Assembly (NCBI GenBank): GCA_002441525.1
Contig: DJWH01000067.1
Coordinates: 42,718-106,717 of the forward strand
DNA: 64,000 nucleotides
Direction of reading: 5' to 3'
Source of the DNA: Acholeplasmataceae bacterium UBA6235
GTDB taxonomy: Bacteria > Bacillota_I > Bacilli_A > Acholeplasmatales > UBA5453
Both the position numbers and the translations under genes were made by a program. The notes beneath the pieces are model-generated. The model was not told the DNA's origin and searched no databases. It worked only from the letters and a program-made list of their open reading frames with translations. Below, piece by piece: positions 35,263-44,401 of this stretch (its first letter is position 1; the number at the start of each line of letters is the position of its first letter).

Positions 35263-37395
35263 ATGAGTGAAAAACGCATTTATGAAACGGTCATTGGCGG
35301 CCGTACGCTAAGAGTTGAAATCGGCGAATTAGCGAAACAAGCCAATGCAGCAGCCATGCTTTATTATGGAGATTCAGCCGTATTATCGGTTGCAGTCGCA
35401 AAAGACTCAGCATCCACCCAAGATTTCTTCCCGTTAACCGTATTGTACCAAGAAAAACTATACGCAGCAGGCAAAATTCCTGGCGGTTTCTTAAGACGTG
35501 AAGGTAGACCTTCCGAACATGAAACCTTAACCTCTCGTTTAATTGACAGACCAATCCGCCCATTATTCCCAGATGGTTACAGAAATGAAGTACAAATCAT
35601 CAATACCGTCATGTCATCTGACCATGACGCAACCCCTGAAATGACCGCTTTAATCGGTTCATCTCTCACCTTGATGCTTTCAAACATTCCATTTAAAATG
35701 GGTGTCGCTGGTGTCATCGTTGGTAGAGTCAATGGTAAACTCATCATCAACCCTACCGTCGCAGAGATGGAACAAAGCGATATCGATTTAACCGTTGCTG
35801 GTACCAAAGAAGCCATCAACATGGTTGAAGCTGGTGCTAAACAAGTCACTGAAGAAGACATGTTAGCTGCTTTGATGTTCGGTCACGCAGAAATCAAGAA
35901 AATCGTCGAATTCCAAGAACAAATCCAAAAAGAATTGGGTCAAGAAAAAGCCGCTTTCGATATGTTCGTTGTGGATCAATCAATTGAAAAAGCCGTTAAA
36001 GCATTCGCTGAAGAACGTTTAATTAAAGCCGTATCCGTCAAAGGAAAACACGAAAGACAACATGCCATTGACTTAATCGTGGAAGAAACCGTTGAGAAAT
36101 TCGGACAAAAAGCATTCTTTAAAGAAGTTGAAGGCGTTAAAGTATTTGATGCTGAAGCGAAAGATACTTACATGAAATCCGTTAAAATGACGTTAGAAAA
36201 CATCGAAATCGATGAAGTTAGACGTTTAATTACCGAAGATAAAGTCAGACCAGACGGCCGTAAGGTTAATGAAATTCGTCCATTATCCAGCCGTGTTGAC
36301 TTATTACCACGTGTTCACGGTTCTGCATTATTTACCCGTGGTCAAACACAAGCATTATCGATTACAACCTTAGGTTCCTTAGGCGAAAACCAAATCATTG
36401 ATGGTCTTTCCCCTGAAGATTCCAAACGTTTTATGTTACATTATAACTTCCCACAATTCTCTGTAGGTGAAACTGGCCGTTATGGTTCTCCAGGTCGTCG
36501 TGAAATTGGTCACGGTGCATTGGGTGAAAGAGCGATTCTCCAAGTATTACCAAATGAAGAAGAATTCCCATATACCATTCGTGTGGTTTCAGAAATTCTT
36601 GAATCCAACGGTTCTACCTCACAAGCATCCATTTGTGCAGGTACCATGAGCTTAATGGCTGCAGGTGTGCCTCTAAAAGCACCAGTTGCAGGGATTGCTA
36701 TGGGCTTGATCAAAAAAGGTGACGCTTATACCATTTTGTCCGATATTCAAGGGTTGGAAGACCATTTCGGCGATATGGACTTTAAAGTGGCTGGTACTAA
36801 AGACGGTATTACAGCACTTCAAATGGACATCAAGATTGATGGTTTAACCGAAGATATTTTAAGAGAAGCACTTGCTCAAGCAAAAGAAGGCCGTTTAGAA
36901 ATCTTAAACCACATGTTATCGACCATTCCTGCGGTTAGAGAAGACTTATCGCCTTACGCACCTAAAGTCGTTATGATGAAGATTAACCCTGATAAGATTC
37001 GTGATGTGATTGGTGCCGGTGGTAAAATCATCAGTCAAATCATTGAAGATTGCAACCAAGTGAAGATTGACATCGAACAAGATGGTCGCGTATTCTTGAT
37101 GCATTCTGATATGGTATGGATTAAGAAAGCCAAAGCAATGATTGAAAACCTAACACGTCAAGCTGAAATCGGCAAGGTGTATGAAGGTACAGTCGTTAGA
37201 ATTGAAAAATTCGGTTGCTTCGTCGAATTATGGAAAGGTACTGAAGGTTTAGTCCACATCTCCAAATTGGCGAAAGAACGCGTAGAAAAAGTAGAATCCA
37301 TTGTGTCTGTTGGTGATGTCATCCTCGTTAAATGCATCGGCATCGATGACAAAGGCCGTATTGACCTATCTAGAAAAGACGCTTTAGAACAATAA
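35263..37395 (+). CDS. pnp: Polynucleotide phosphorylase
   Basis: A 710-residue 3'-5' phosphorolytic exoribonuclease. It has two RNase PH domains (about 10-230 and 310-540) with a helical linker between. Family text includes [29 protein letters not shown] and [20 protein letters not shown], then a KH domain near 555-610 ([15 protein letters not shown]) and an S1 domain near 620-690 ([17 protein letters not shown]). AAGGAG lies before the start, and TATAAT at 35198-35203 is a probable -10. The protein ends soon after S1, without the usual acidic tail. Confidence 0.97.
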   Translation: MSEKRIYETVIGGRTLRVEIGELAKQANAAAMLYYGDSAVLSVAVAKDSASTQDFFPLTVLYQEKLYAAGKIPGGFLRREGRPSEHETLTSRLIDRPIRPLFPDGYRNEVQIINTVMSSDHDATPEMTALIGSSLTLMLSNIPFKMGVAGVIVGRVNGKLIINPTVAEMEQSDIDLTVAGTKEAINMVEAGAKQVTEEDMLAALMFGHAEIKKIVEFQEQIQKELGQEKAAFDMFVVDQSIEKAVKAFAEERLIKAVSVKGKHERQHAIDLIVEETVEKFGQKAFFKEVEGVKVFDAEAKDTYMKSVKMTLENIEIDEVRRLITEDKVRPDGRKVNEIRPLSSRVDLLPRVHGSALFTRGQTQALSITTLGSLGENQIIDGLSPEDSKRFMLHYNFPQFSVGETGRYGSPGRREIGHGALGERAILQVLPNEEEFPYTIRVVSEILESNGSTSQASICAGTMSLMAAGVPLKAPVAGIAMGLIKKGDAYTILSDIQGLEDHFGDMDFKVAGTKDGITALQMDIKIDGLTEDILREALAQAKEGRLEILNHMLSTIPAVREDLSPYAPKVVMMKINPDKIRDVIGAGGKIISQIIEDCNQVKIDIEQDGRVFLMHSDMVWIKKAKAMIENLTRQAEIGKVYEGTVVRIEKFGCFVELWKGTEGLVHISKLAKERVEKVESIVSVGDVILVKCIGIDDKGRIDLSRKDALEQ

Positions 37396-37402
37396 TTTAA
37401 AG

Positions 37403-37425
37403 AAGATGCTTCGGCATCTTTTTTG
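37403..37425 (+). terminator. pnp terminator
   Basis: AAGATGC, TTCG tetraloop, GCATCTT (37403-37420) followed by TTTTTG. The next gene starts 13 bases later, so some read-through is likely. Confidence 0.85.
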
Positions 37426-37437
37426 TTAGGAGATTAT

Positions 37438-37773
37438 ATGATAACCATCGATGTTAAATCCAGTATGCCAACCGTTGAGGTTGCGAAAACATTATTACTG
37501 AATGGCATCAAAATGCATCGATCTGAAAAAGTGATCAAAATCATTCATGGGTATGGTTCATCTGGGGTTGGTGGTAAAATCAAACACATGGTCCATGCAG
37601 TATTAGAATCCTTAAAAGAGACCAATCAAATACGCGATTTTATCCCAGGTGAAGCCTTGGTTTCGTTCATGGGCTACGCCGATACCATTCAAAAATATAA
37701 ACCTTTGATCATGAGTGATTCAGATTATCGAAGAGGTAATGATGGCATTACTTATGTCTTTATAAAGCCTTGA
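37438..37773 (+). CDS. Stand-alone Smr-domain protein
   Basis: A 111-residue protein made almost wholly of an Smr domain: ITIDVKSSMPTVEVAKTLLLNGI, then the catalytic or RNA-contact loop HGYGSSGVGGKIKHMV and the end GITYVFIKP. The usual LDLHG text is replaced by IDVKS. Smr domains cut or bind nucleic acids; specific role unknown. I start at the ATG at 37438 with TTAGGAG upstream; a TTG at 37423 is in frame but has no ribosome site. Its stop codon overlaps the -35 box of rnpB. Confidence 0.78.
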   Translation: MITIDVKSSMPTVEVAKTLLLNGIKMHRSEKVIKIIHGYGSSGVGGKIKHMVHAVLESLKETNQIRDFIPGEALVSFMGYADTIQKYKPLIMSDSDYRRGNDGITYVFIKP

Positions 37774-37798
37774 CATTTAGTTTGATTTGCTATAGAAT
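37770..37798 (+). promoter_or_regulatory. Promoter of rnpB
   Basis: TTGACA (37770-37775), 17 bases, TAGAAT (37793-37798), placing transcription start close to 37805. The -35 box shares bases with the stop codon of the Smr gene. Confidence 0.75.
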
Positions 37799-37805
37799 AT
37801 ACCTC

Positions 37806-38144
37806 GTCAATTGAAGGTAATCGAGCCGATTCGTCGGTTAGGAAAGTCCATGCTAGCACAGTCTGAGATGATTGTAGTGATTGTGCCTAAGGAAACAATA
37901 ACTTAGGATACACGCAAGTGTAATGGCGGTTAAATTTGCTAAAGGAAACCATGCAAATACTGTAATGTGCCACAGAAACGAGTCCATTGGAAACGATGGA
38001 ATGAAACGCGGTAAACCCCACAAGCTAGTAACCCAAATTTTGGTAGGGGCACTCGAAGCGCATAAATGAATGTAGCTTTGGGCTTATCATAGAGATAAAT
38101 GATTACACTCGAAAGAGAACAGAACATGGCTTATGCAAGTTGAC
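37806..38144 (+). ncRNA. rnpB: RNase P RNA, type B
   Basis: The catalytic RNA that matures tRNA 5' ends. Conserved blocks are in order: AGGAAAGTCCATGCT near 37840, CTGAGATG, GCCACAGAAACGA near 37970, GAAACGCGGTAAACCCC near 38003, GTAGGGGCA and finally ACAGAACATGGCTTA near 38120. The ends pair as P1 (GTCAATTG at 37806 with CAAGTTGAC at 38136-38144, one base unpaired). The ends given are those of P1 and may be off by a few bases. The layout fits the Bacillus-like (type B) class seen in Firmicutes and Mollicutes. Confidence 0.95.
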
Positions 38145-38150
38145 AACAAT

Positions 38151-38181
38151 AAAAAACAGCTCCTCGGCTGTTTTTTTTTAT
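38151..38181 (+). terminator. rnpB terminator
   Basis: AAAAAACAGC (38151-38160) pairs with GCTGTTTTTT from 38167, six-base loop, followed by a long T run. Confidence 0.88.
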
Positions 38182-38192
38182 TTTAAACGGAT

Positions 38193-38223
38193 AAAAAAAG
38201 ATGCAACCCATAGGGATTGCATC
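38193..38223 (-). terminator. Terminator of the flavin-type lipoprotein gene
   Basis: On the minus strand GATGCAA...TTGCATC (38200-38223) with an inner CCC/GGG run is followed by TTTTTTT (38193-38199). Confidence 0.85.
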
Positions 38224-38238
38224 GATTTGTTTGTTGGA

Positions 38239-39165
38239 TTATTTACCAGCGTATTCGAAAATATCGTCTAATAAGTGGAAGTAACCAGAAGTCTTGATGG
38301 TAACACCAGCAAGAGAGTCAACCATTGTACCATTGATAGCACCAGAACGATCAGCTAGAGGATCAACAGAACCATCCCAACCGTTTGCTGCAACATAGTC
38401 TAAGATTAATTGGATTTGTTCGTTCCATTCAAGTGTAGTCTTTTCAGTAGTAGAAGCTGTCCAAGCACCGTTAGCATAAGTATTCTTAGCACCAGTACCC
38501 TTCATGCCATAAGCTGCACCTAATTCTTGTTTAGTTTGATCTTTCCAAACGAATGTACCAGCAGTAGCATCTTTTGTTGCTTGTCTTACGTCGATTAATA
38601 AGTTAGAAACTTTGCCTTTTGCGTCTACGTTCATGGTTGCGAAGTAGAAGTCAGTACCAGAGCAGTAAATAGAAGTGAATAAACCAGCTTTTGCATTTTC
38701 AACTGCAGCTTTTGCAATTTCAGTGTATGCATTCTTGATGGTAACACCAGCCATACCGTCAACTGCGAAAGCTTCGCCGATTGGGGTAGAATCTAATGAA
38801 TCAACACCATTTTCTAATAAGTATGCTTCGATTAAAGCAGCTTGTTCGTACCATTCTAATTGGCCTTCAACTTTAGCCATACCATAGTCATCACCAAGTT
38901 CTTTTTTAGTCTTAGCGTTCCATGCCCATGAATAAGCTTGTGTTTCTGTGTTTTGAGTTCTTGTACCTTGACGAACATCAATGTTGTAACCTACGATTTT
39001 ACCTTTTTCAACGGTAACAGTTACGAATGTTACTTGTGGTTTGTTGGAGCTAACTTCTAGGCTGTAAGCTAAGAATTCGCCGTCAACTTTGAATTCTTTT
39101 TCTTGGCAAGCAGACAAGCCAAAAGCGGCTACTACGACAAGTAGTAATACCAAAATCTTTTTCAT
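38239..39165 (-). CDS. Lipoprotein with two FMN-binding-like repeats (PplA-like)
   Basis: A 308-residue lipoprotein; the lipobox is LSAC with Cys20. It holds two homologous halves (about 25-155 and 165-300), each with a VRQ(G/A)T-x-(D/N) segment, a KKELG or KQELGAAYGM segment, and near the end of each repeat DGMAGVTIK (Asp136, Thr142) and DSLAGVTIK (Asp283, Thr289). These fit the D-x-x-[ST/A]-G-[A/V]-T pattern at which ApbE covalently attaches FMN to threonine. The layout resembles PplA, the surface flavoprotein of extracellular electron transfer in Listeria. Redox function is inferred; no partner NADH dehydrogenase or ApbE gene is in this window. Strong lone promoter and terminator. Confidence 0.72.
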   Translation of the reverse strand: MKKILVLLLVVVAAFGLSACQEKEFKVDGEFLAYSLEVSSNKPQVTFVTVTVEKGKIVGYNIDVRQGTRTQNTETQAYSWAWNAKTKKELGDDYGMAKVEGQLEWYEQAALIEAYLLENGVDSLDSTPIGEAFAVDGMAGVTIKNAYTEIAKAAVENAKAGLFTSIYCSGTDFYFATMNVDAKGKVSNLLIDVRQATKDATAGTFVWKDQTKQELGAAYGMKGTGAKNTYANGAWTASTTEKTTLEWNEQIQLILDYVAANGWDGSVDPLADRSGAINGTMVDSLAGVTIKTSGYFHLLDDIFEYAGK

Positions 39166-39203
39166 TATTAAATTCCTCCTATGAATTGATTTATTACGAT
39201 ATC

Positions 39204-39232
39204 ATTATATCTTGTTGTCAACTAAAATGCAA
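39204..39232 (-). promoter_or_regulatory. Promoter of the flavin-type lipoprotein gene
   Basis: Minus strand TTGCAT (complement of 39227-39232), 17 bases, TATAAT (complement of 39204-39209), 39 bases before the start codon, which has AGGAGG upstream. Confidence 0.7.
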
Positions 39233-39347
39233 TCCCAAATAAAGATGACTTCTTTGAAAACGTTTTATTTCTATTTAAGCATGGCTAGATTGAAATATCT
39301 TGCTTATAAAGCGGTAAAATGATAAAATTTTAACGTTAGAAAGTGAT

Positions 39348-41180
39348 GTGCAACCTTTGAATAAACATGATATATTAGAAAGACAAAAACGAATCCGAAA
39401 TTTTTCGATTATCGCGCATATTGACCATGGTAAATCGACCTTAGCCGATAGAATATTGGAACAAACACAAACGTTGACTCAACGTGAAATGAAAGAACAA
39501 ATTCTAGATGGTATGGATCTTGAAAGAGAACGTGGCATTACCATCAAATTAACTGCTGTAGAAATCAAATACCGCGCTTTGGATGGTGAACTATACACAT
39601 TCCATTTAATCGATACCCCGGGGCATGTCGACTTTACGTATGAAGTCTCTCGCTCACTCGCTGCCTGCGAAGGCGCGATTTTAGTTGTGGATGCAGCTCA
39701 AGGCATCCAGGCACAAACCTTAGCAAATGTGCATTTGGCTTTACAAAACAACCTAGAAATTTTACCTGTCATCAATAAGATTGACTTACCAAGTGCTGAC
39801 CCTGAAAAGGTCAGAAATGAAATTGAGGATGTCATCGGTATTCCCGCTGATCATGCAGTATTGGCTTCAGCAAAATCTGGTATTGGTATCCGCGACATCA
39901 TGGAACAAGTGGTCGCGCATGTTCCAGCCCCACAAGGATCCATCGATGAACCACTTCAAGCATTGATATTTGACTCCATCTTTGATGCGTATCGTGGTGT
40001 CATTCCATATATTCGTATTAAAAATGGTATCGTCAAAAAGGGCGATATCATCGAAATGATGAGTAATGGTGCAACCTATGAAGTCATCGAAGTCGGTGTA
40101 CACGCACCAAGGGAAGAAAAACGTGATTTCCTCGCGGCAGGTGACGTTGGTTACTTAACTGCAGCCATCAAAACCATATCACACGTACGCGTGGGTGACA
40201 CGATTACATTAAAGAACAACCGTGCTAAACAAGCACTCCCTGGCTATCGTAAACTCAACCCTGTGGTATTCTGCGGATTGTATCCGATCGATTCATCAAA
40301 ATTCAATGAATTGAAAGACGCTTTAGATAAATTAGCGCTTAATGACGCATCTTTGGCTTTTGAACCTGAAACGTCACAAGCTTTAGGCTTTGGTTTTAGA
40401 ACTGGTTTCTTAGGTTTACTTCATATGGAAGTCGTTCAAGAACGTTTAGACCGTGAATTTGGGATTGAATTGATCGCTACAGCACCTTCGGTTATATATC
40501 ATGTCAACTTAACCAATGGTGACCAATTAGTCATTGATAACCCTTCTAAATTACCTACCCCACAAGAAATTGAATCGATTGAAGAACCTTATGTTACTGC
40601 AACCATCATGTGTCCTTCGGATTATGTCGGTGCAGTCATGGACTTAGCACAAAGAAAACGTGGTTTATTTATGGATATGAATTATTTAGACAAAACACGT
40701 GTTATGATCCATTACGAATTGCCATTATCCGAAATTGTGTATGATTTCTTTGATAAACTCAAATCTTCAACCAGAGGCTATGCATCTTTTGACTATGAAA
40801 TTGGTGAGTATAAAGAATCTAGACTACAAAAAATGGATATTCTATTAAATGGCGATGTGGTTGATGCCTTATCCTTAATTGTTCATCGTGATTTCGCTTA
40901 TCAACGTGGTAAAGTCATCTGTGAAAAATTAAAAGAACTTATTCCGCGTCAAATGTTTGAAATTCCAGTTCAAGCAGCCGTTGGTAATAAAATCATTGCT
41001 AGAGAAACCATCAAAGCCATGCGTAAAGACGTATTAGCTAAATGTTATGGTGGCGACATCTCACGTAAACGTAAATTATTAGAGAAACAAAAAGAAGGTA
41101 AGAAGAAGATGAAAGCGGTCGGATCGGTAGACGTTCCACAAGAAGCTTTCCTCGCCATCTTATCGAACTCAGAAGAATAA
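39348..41180 (+). CDS. lepA: Elongation factor 4 (back-translocating GTPase)
   Basis: A 610-residue translational GTPase. G1 is AHIDHGKST near residues 23-31, G3 DTPGHVDF, G4 NKIDLP; the C-terminal domain specific to LepA ends [22 protein letters not shown]. The start is GTG at 39348, with AGAAAGTG upstream; no ATG is available before [11 protein letters not shown]. It has its own terminator and lies alone between the flavin lipoprotein and the galactan locus. Confidence 0.96.
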   Translation: MQPLNKHDILERQKRIRNFSIIAHIDHGKSTLADRILEQTQTLTQREMKEQILDGMDLERERGITIKLTAVEIKYRALDGELYTFHLIDTPGHVDFTYEVSRSLAACEGAILVVDAAQGIQAQTLANVHLALQNNLEILPVINKIDLPSADPEKVRNEIEDVIGIPADHAVLASAKSGIGIRDIMEQVVAHVPAPQGSIDEPLQALIFDSIFDAYRGVIPYIRIKNGIVKKGDIIEMMSNGATYEVIEVGVHAPREEKRDFLAAGDVGYLTAAIKTISHVRVGDTITLKNNRAKQALPGYRKLNPVVFCGLYPIDSSKFNELKDALDKLALNDASLAFEPETSQALGFGFRTGFLGLLHMEVVQERLDREFGIELIATAPSVIYHVNLTNGDQLVIDNPSKLPTPQEIESIEEPYVTATIMCPSDYVGAVMDLAQRKRGLFMDMNYLDKTRVMIHYELPLSEIVYDFFDKLKSSTRGYASFDYEIGEYKESRLQKMDILLNGDVVDALSLIVHRDFAYQRGKVICEKLKELIPRQMFEIPVQAAVGNKIIARETIKAMRKDVLAKCYGGDISRKRKLLEKQKEGKKKMKAVGSVDVPQEAFLAILSNSEE

Positions 41181-41204
41181 CATCCTTAAATGGATGTTTT
41201 TTTT
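41179..41204 (+). terminator. lepA terminator
   Basis: AACATCC (41179-41185) and GGATGTT (41192-41198) pair around TTAAAT, followed by TTTTTT. Confidence 0.88.
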
Positions 41205-41520
41205 ATTTTATGTCATTTCTTAATTATATCTATATACGTAAATCTACGTATCTATTTCGGAATGAACACAGATATTTTAACTTTAAAAGATATCAAAAAA
41301 TCATTTTTTCATGTGGCTACATCTATTTCAAATACCTTTATAATATCTAAATTACGCGATAAATAGCCTAATAATAGATTTTTTAATATATACAAATTTC
41401 TACGCAATGTAAAAAACTATTAATAGACAATTTTAATCTATATATAAGAATTTAAGATTCATGTTATAATCATTCCAGATGAAAGCGTTTTTCTATTATA
41501 ATGAAAGTGAAGGTGGCTTT
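41205..41520 (+). promoter_or_regulatory. AT-rich control region upstream of the galactan locus
   Basis: No gene is seen here. A perfect inverted repeat ATACGTA-AATC-TACGTAT lies at 41234-41251, a possible operator. TGTTATAAT at 41462-41470 is an extended -10 that places the transcript start near 41477, after the ATG at 41479 loses its ribosome site; this supports the AraC start at 41521. The rest is A/T runs of no evident structure. Confidence 0.5.
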
Positions 41521-42351
41521 ATGAACTCGATGGACAGCCTACTCGTGGCTAATTTTACTGAATTGTCTTTATTTGAATGTGGCAGGGAAAAATGTCAACC
41601 CGATAAACGCATTTTGATGGATATCAAACCATATCATATTTTTCATTATGTCCTTTATGGATCTGGTGTATTTATCTTAAATGCCAAAAAGTATTTTTTA
41701 AAGAAGGGCGATTTGTTTTATGTTCCACCTGGTTGTACTGCACAATATTATCCTGATCCAAACGACCCTTGGATCTATGTTTGGATCGGTTTTAATGGAT
41801 CAAGATCGGATGATTATCTCAACCGCATCGGTTTATCCATTGACCAACCGATTTACCATGATAGTAAATCGCTCGAATTAAAGGCACTATTCAATGATTT
41901 AGCAGATAAATACAACCATTCAAAGTATTTAACCATTGAATCCTTGTCTGTATTCATCAGCATTTTATATCGTATGCTCATCAGTAATCGTAAAAAAGAT
42001 ATCTTACTGAGTTCAAAAGAAACACATATCCGTATGGCAAAACAATTTATGGAGAACAATTTTCAGTTTAAAATTAAAATCACCGATATCGCCAGTGCAT
42101 TATCGTTGAGTCCAAATTATCTAGCCAATATTTTCAAAGAACAACTGGGGATTACTCCAAAAGAATATTTAACCAATCATCGGATGCAAAAAGCGAGTCA
42201 GTATTTAATTAACTCACAAATGTCGGTTAAAGAAATCGCATCCAAGGTCGGTTATGATAACGCATTACACTTTTCTGCAGAATTTAAAAGAATTAAAAAG
42301 GTTTCACCAACCTTATATCAAAAGAATAATCAATTATCGGAGGAATCATGA
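41521..42351 (+). CDS. AraC-family regulator of the galactan locus
   Basis: A 276-residue transcription factor. The N-terminal cupin-like sensor (about 1-140) includes YVLYGSGVFILNAKKYFLKKGDLFYVPPG, and the C-terminal double helix-turn-helix (about 175-270) reads IASALSLSPNYLANIFKEQLGITPKEYL then IASKVGYDNALHFSAEFKR. I start at 41521 because GAAGGTGG precedes that ATG. It is the first gene of the galactan cluster and overlaps the GH53 gene by ATGA, so it probably activates its own operon on sensing galactose or galacto-oligosaccharide (inferred). Confidence 0.88.
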   Translation: MNSMDSLLVANFTELSLFECGREKCQPDKRILMDIKPYHIFHYVLYGSGVFILNAKKYFLKKGDLFYVPPGCTAQYYPDPNDPWIYVWIGFNGSRSDDYLNRIGLSIDQPIYHDSKSLELKALFNDLADKYNHSKYLTIESLSVFISILYRMLISNRKKDILLSSKETHIRMAKQFMENNFQFKIKITDIASALSLSPNYLANIFKEQLGITPKEYLTNHRMQKASQYLINSQMSVKEIASKVGYDNALHFSAEFKRIKKVSPTLYQKNNQLSEES

Positions 42352-44393
42352 AAAAACAGTTATTATTCATTCTATCATTGGGATTTGTCATCCTAGCGAC
42401 TGCATGTCAATCCAAAGCTTATGTGGATTATATCGATAAACCCATCAGTTTCACTCCAACCATCGGCGATAAACGAAACAATGAATCCATCGCAGACTTA
42501 AAAGTGATTTACAACGATGAGACTGCCGATCAAATCCAGGTTCTCCCCGTCGAATTATCGGATGATTTTATCATAGGCGTTGACATGTCATCCATCATCG
42601 ATGTTTTGGATAAAGGCGGTGTATTTTACAACGCCAATGGTGAAGAACAAGATGTGTTTGAAATCTTAAAATCTTACGGTGTGAATTATGTACGTATCCG
42701 TTTATGGCATAACCCTACCAATTCAAATGGTTTAGGTTTCGGTGGTGGCAATAATACCACTGAAGTTGGTATTGAGATTGCGAAAAAGGCTGCACGCGTT
42801 GGTATGAGGATTGCGCTAGACTTTCACTACAGTGATTTCTGGGCAGATCCATCGAAACAAAGCATGCCAAGAGCTTGGACAGGTTATACCGATGAACAAG
42901 TGGTTGATGCGATCTATGAGTATACAAAATCAACTTTGAAATCCTTTGAAAAAGCGGGTGTTAGACCCCATATGGTACAAATCGGTAATGAAATCAATAA
43001 CGGGATGGTGTATCCAAATGGAAACATCGCGACCCGTGGTTACCGTCGATTGGCGATGTTCTTAAATGCGGGTATCAAAGCGGTTAAAGAAATCAGTCCA
43101 TCCATCCAAACAGTCATTCACTTGGCAGAAGGGGCTTCGGAGCAACGATTGACCTACTTTTTTGATAAAATGATTGAAAATAACGTCGAGTTTGACATCA
43201 TAGGTTTATCGTACTATTCCTTTTGGCATGGTACGTTAGCGCAATTCCAACAAACTTTAGAAGCGCTAGATGCGCGCTATACTCAAAAAATCGCTGTCAT
43301 GGAATATTCTTATGGCTATACCGATTATAGCAATGAATTTTCAGCCAATATTTATTCCTCTGAAATGGAATCTGAAGGTGGCTACAAAACCTCAATGCAA
43401 GGTCAAGCGAGCTACATTCGCGACGTTAACGCTGCGATTGCTTCCATAGAGTCTGGTATCGGTTCATTTTACTGGGAACCTGCTTGGTTAGCGGTGGCTG
43501 GTGCAGGCTGGGCTAGTAGTGGTGCCATTGAATATCTAAATGCACAAGGCGATGATGTCTCATCGATTGGCAAAGCTTCTTGGGCAAATCAAGCCTTATT
43601 CAGTTTTTCTGGTAAAGTATTACCTAGTTTAAATGTGTTCAATCTCATGAAAACATCGACATTTAACGATGAACGCATTGAAACGCTTGAAACAGAGTTA
43701 TCGGTAGTAATCAATATTCGTGCCAATGAAACACTACCATCACATACCCTCGCTTATACCTCATTAGATAGACGAACCTTGGTTCCAATCACATGGAATA
43801 GATCAGAACTAGATGCCATTCAAGGTGCGGGTAATTATACCGTTCACGGCACAGTAACCCAAGGCAACCAAACCCTACAAGTCGTATGTACAGTCGAAGC
43901 CTATGAAAACTACTTGGTTAATGGCAGTTTCGAAGAAGGTGGAAAAGTCACGGCTGACGTCAAAGATTTTTCCTTAGTCAATGGTTGGCAAGTCACACAA
44001 AATATCAATGGTGCTGTAAAAATCGAAAGTAAAAATCCACGTACATCCGATAACAATGGACACAACAACTTAAATATCTGGGCCTCTGCCGCTTATGACT
44101 TCACAGTTTATCAAACTGTTACATTGTCACCAGGTACTTATACATTGGTCGTTTATGGCAGAAGTGCGATGAACGGAGAAGTCAATACACCAAGTGTATC
44201 GCTTTATGTTGGTAATGGTTCAACTATACTGTTCGAACAGTCCTTTGTTTATGGTGGTTCTTGGAGTGAATGGCAAAAAAATGAATTAACCTTTACAATC
44301 AACGAATCAATCACCGTTCAAATCGGTCTAAAAGGCACAGGCGCAGCCACTGCATGGGCACATTTCGATGATTTCGCCCTCAAATCAATGTAG
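42348..44393 (+). CDS. GH53 endo-beta-1,4-galactanase lipoprotein with C-terminal binding domain
   Basis: A 681-residue surface enzyme; lipobox ATAC with Cys20. The GH53 barrel spans about residues 75-440, with YVRIRLWHNP, LDFHYSDFWADP, acid/base Glu215 in QIGNE and nucleophile Glu319 in VMEYSYGY. Residues about 465-525 look like a bacterial Ig-like domain (Big_4 type). Residues about 530-681 form a jelly-roll carbohydrate-binding module (ENYLVNGSFEEG ... WAHFDDFAL), of the kind that binds galactan next to GH53 (CBM61-like). It would cut arabinogalactan or galactan side chains at the cell surface. Translationally coupled to the AraC gene; CGGAGG upstream. Confidence 0.92.
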   Translation: MKKQLLFILSLGFVILATACQSKAYVDYIDKPISFTPTIGDKRNNESIADLKVIYNDETADQIQVLPVELSDDFIIGVDMSSIIDVLDKGGVFYNANGEEQDVFEILKSYGVNYVRIRLWHNPTNSNGLGFGGGNNTTEVGIEIAKKAARVGMRIALDFHYSDFWADPSKQSMPRAWTGYTDEQVVDAIYEYTKSTLKSFEKAGVRPHMVQIGNEINNGMVYPNGNIATRGYRRLAMFLNAGIKAVKEISPSIQTVIHLAEGASEQRLTYFFDKMIENNVEFDIIGLSYYSFWHGTLAQFQQTLEALDARYTQKIAVMEYSYGYTDYSNEFSANIYSSEMESEGGYKTSMQGQASYIRDVNAAIASIESGIGSFYWEPAWLAVAGAGWASSGAIEYLNAQGDDVSSIGKASWANQALFSFSGKVLPSLNVFNLMKTSTFNDERIETLETELSVVINIRANETLPSHTLAYTSLDRRTLVPITWNRSELDAIQGAGNYTVHGTVTQGNQTLQVVCTVEAYENYLVNGSFEEGGKVTADVKDFSLVNGWQVTQNINGAVKIESKNPRTSDNNGHNNLNIWASAAYDFTVYQTVTLSPGTYTLVVYGRSAMNGEVNTPSVSLYVGNGSTILFEQSFVYGGSWSEWQKNELTFTINESITVQIGLKGTGAATAWAHFDDFALKSM

Positions 44394-44401
44394 GTGTTAA
44401 A

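Noticed and set aside
41479-42351. AraC regulator starting at 41479
   Set aside because: The extended -10 at 41462-41470 would start the transcript at this codon, leaving no ribosome site; the ATG at 41521 has GAAGGTGG upstream.
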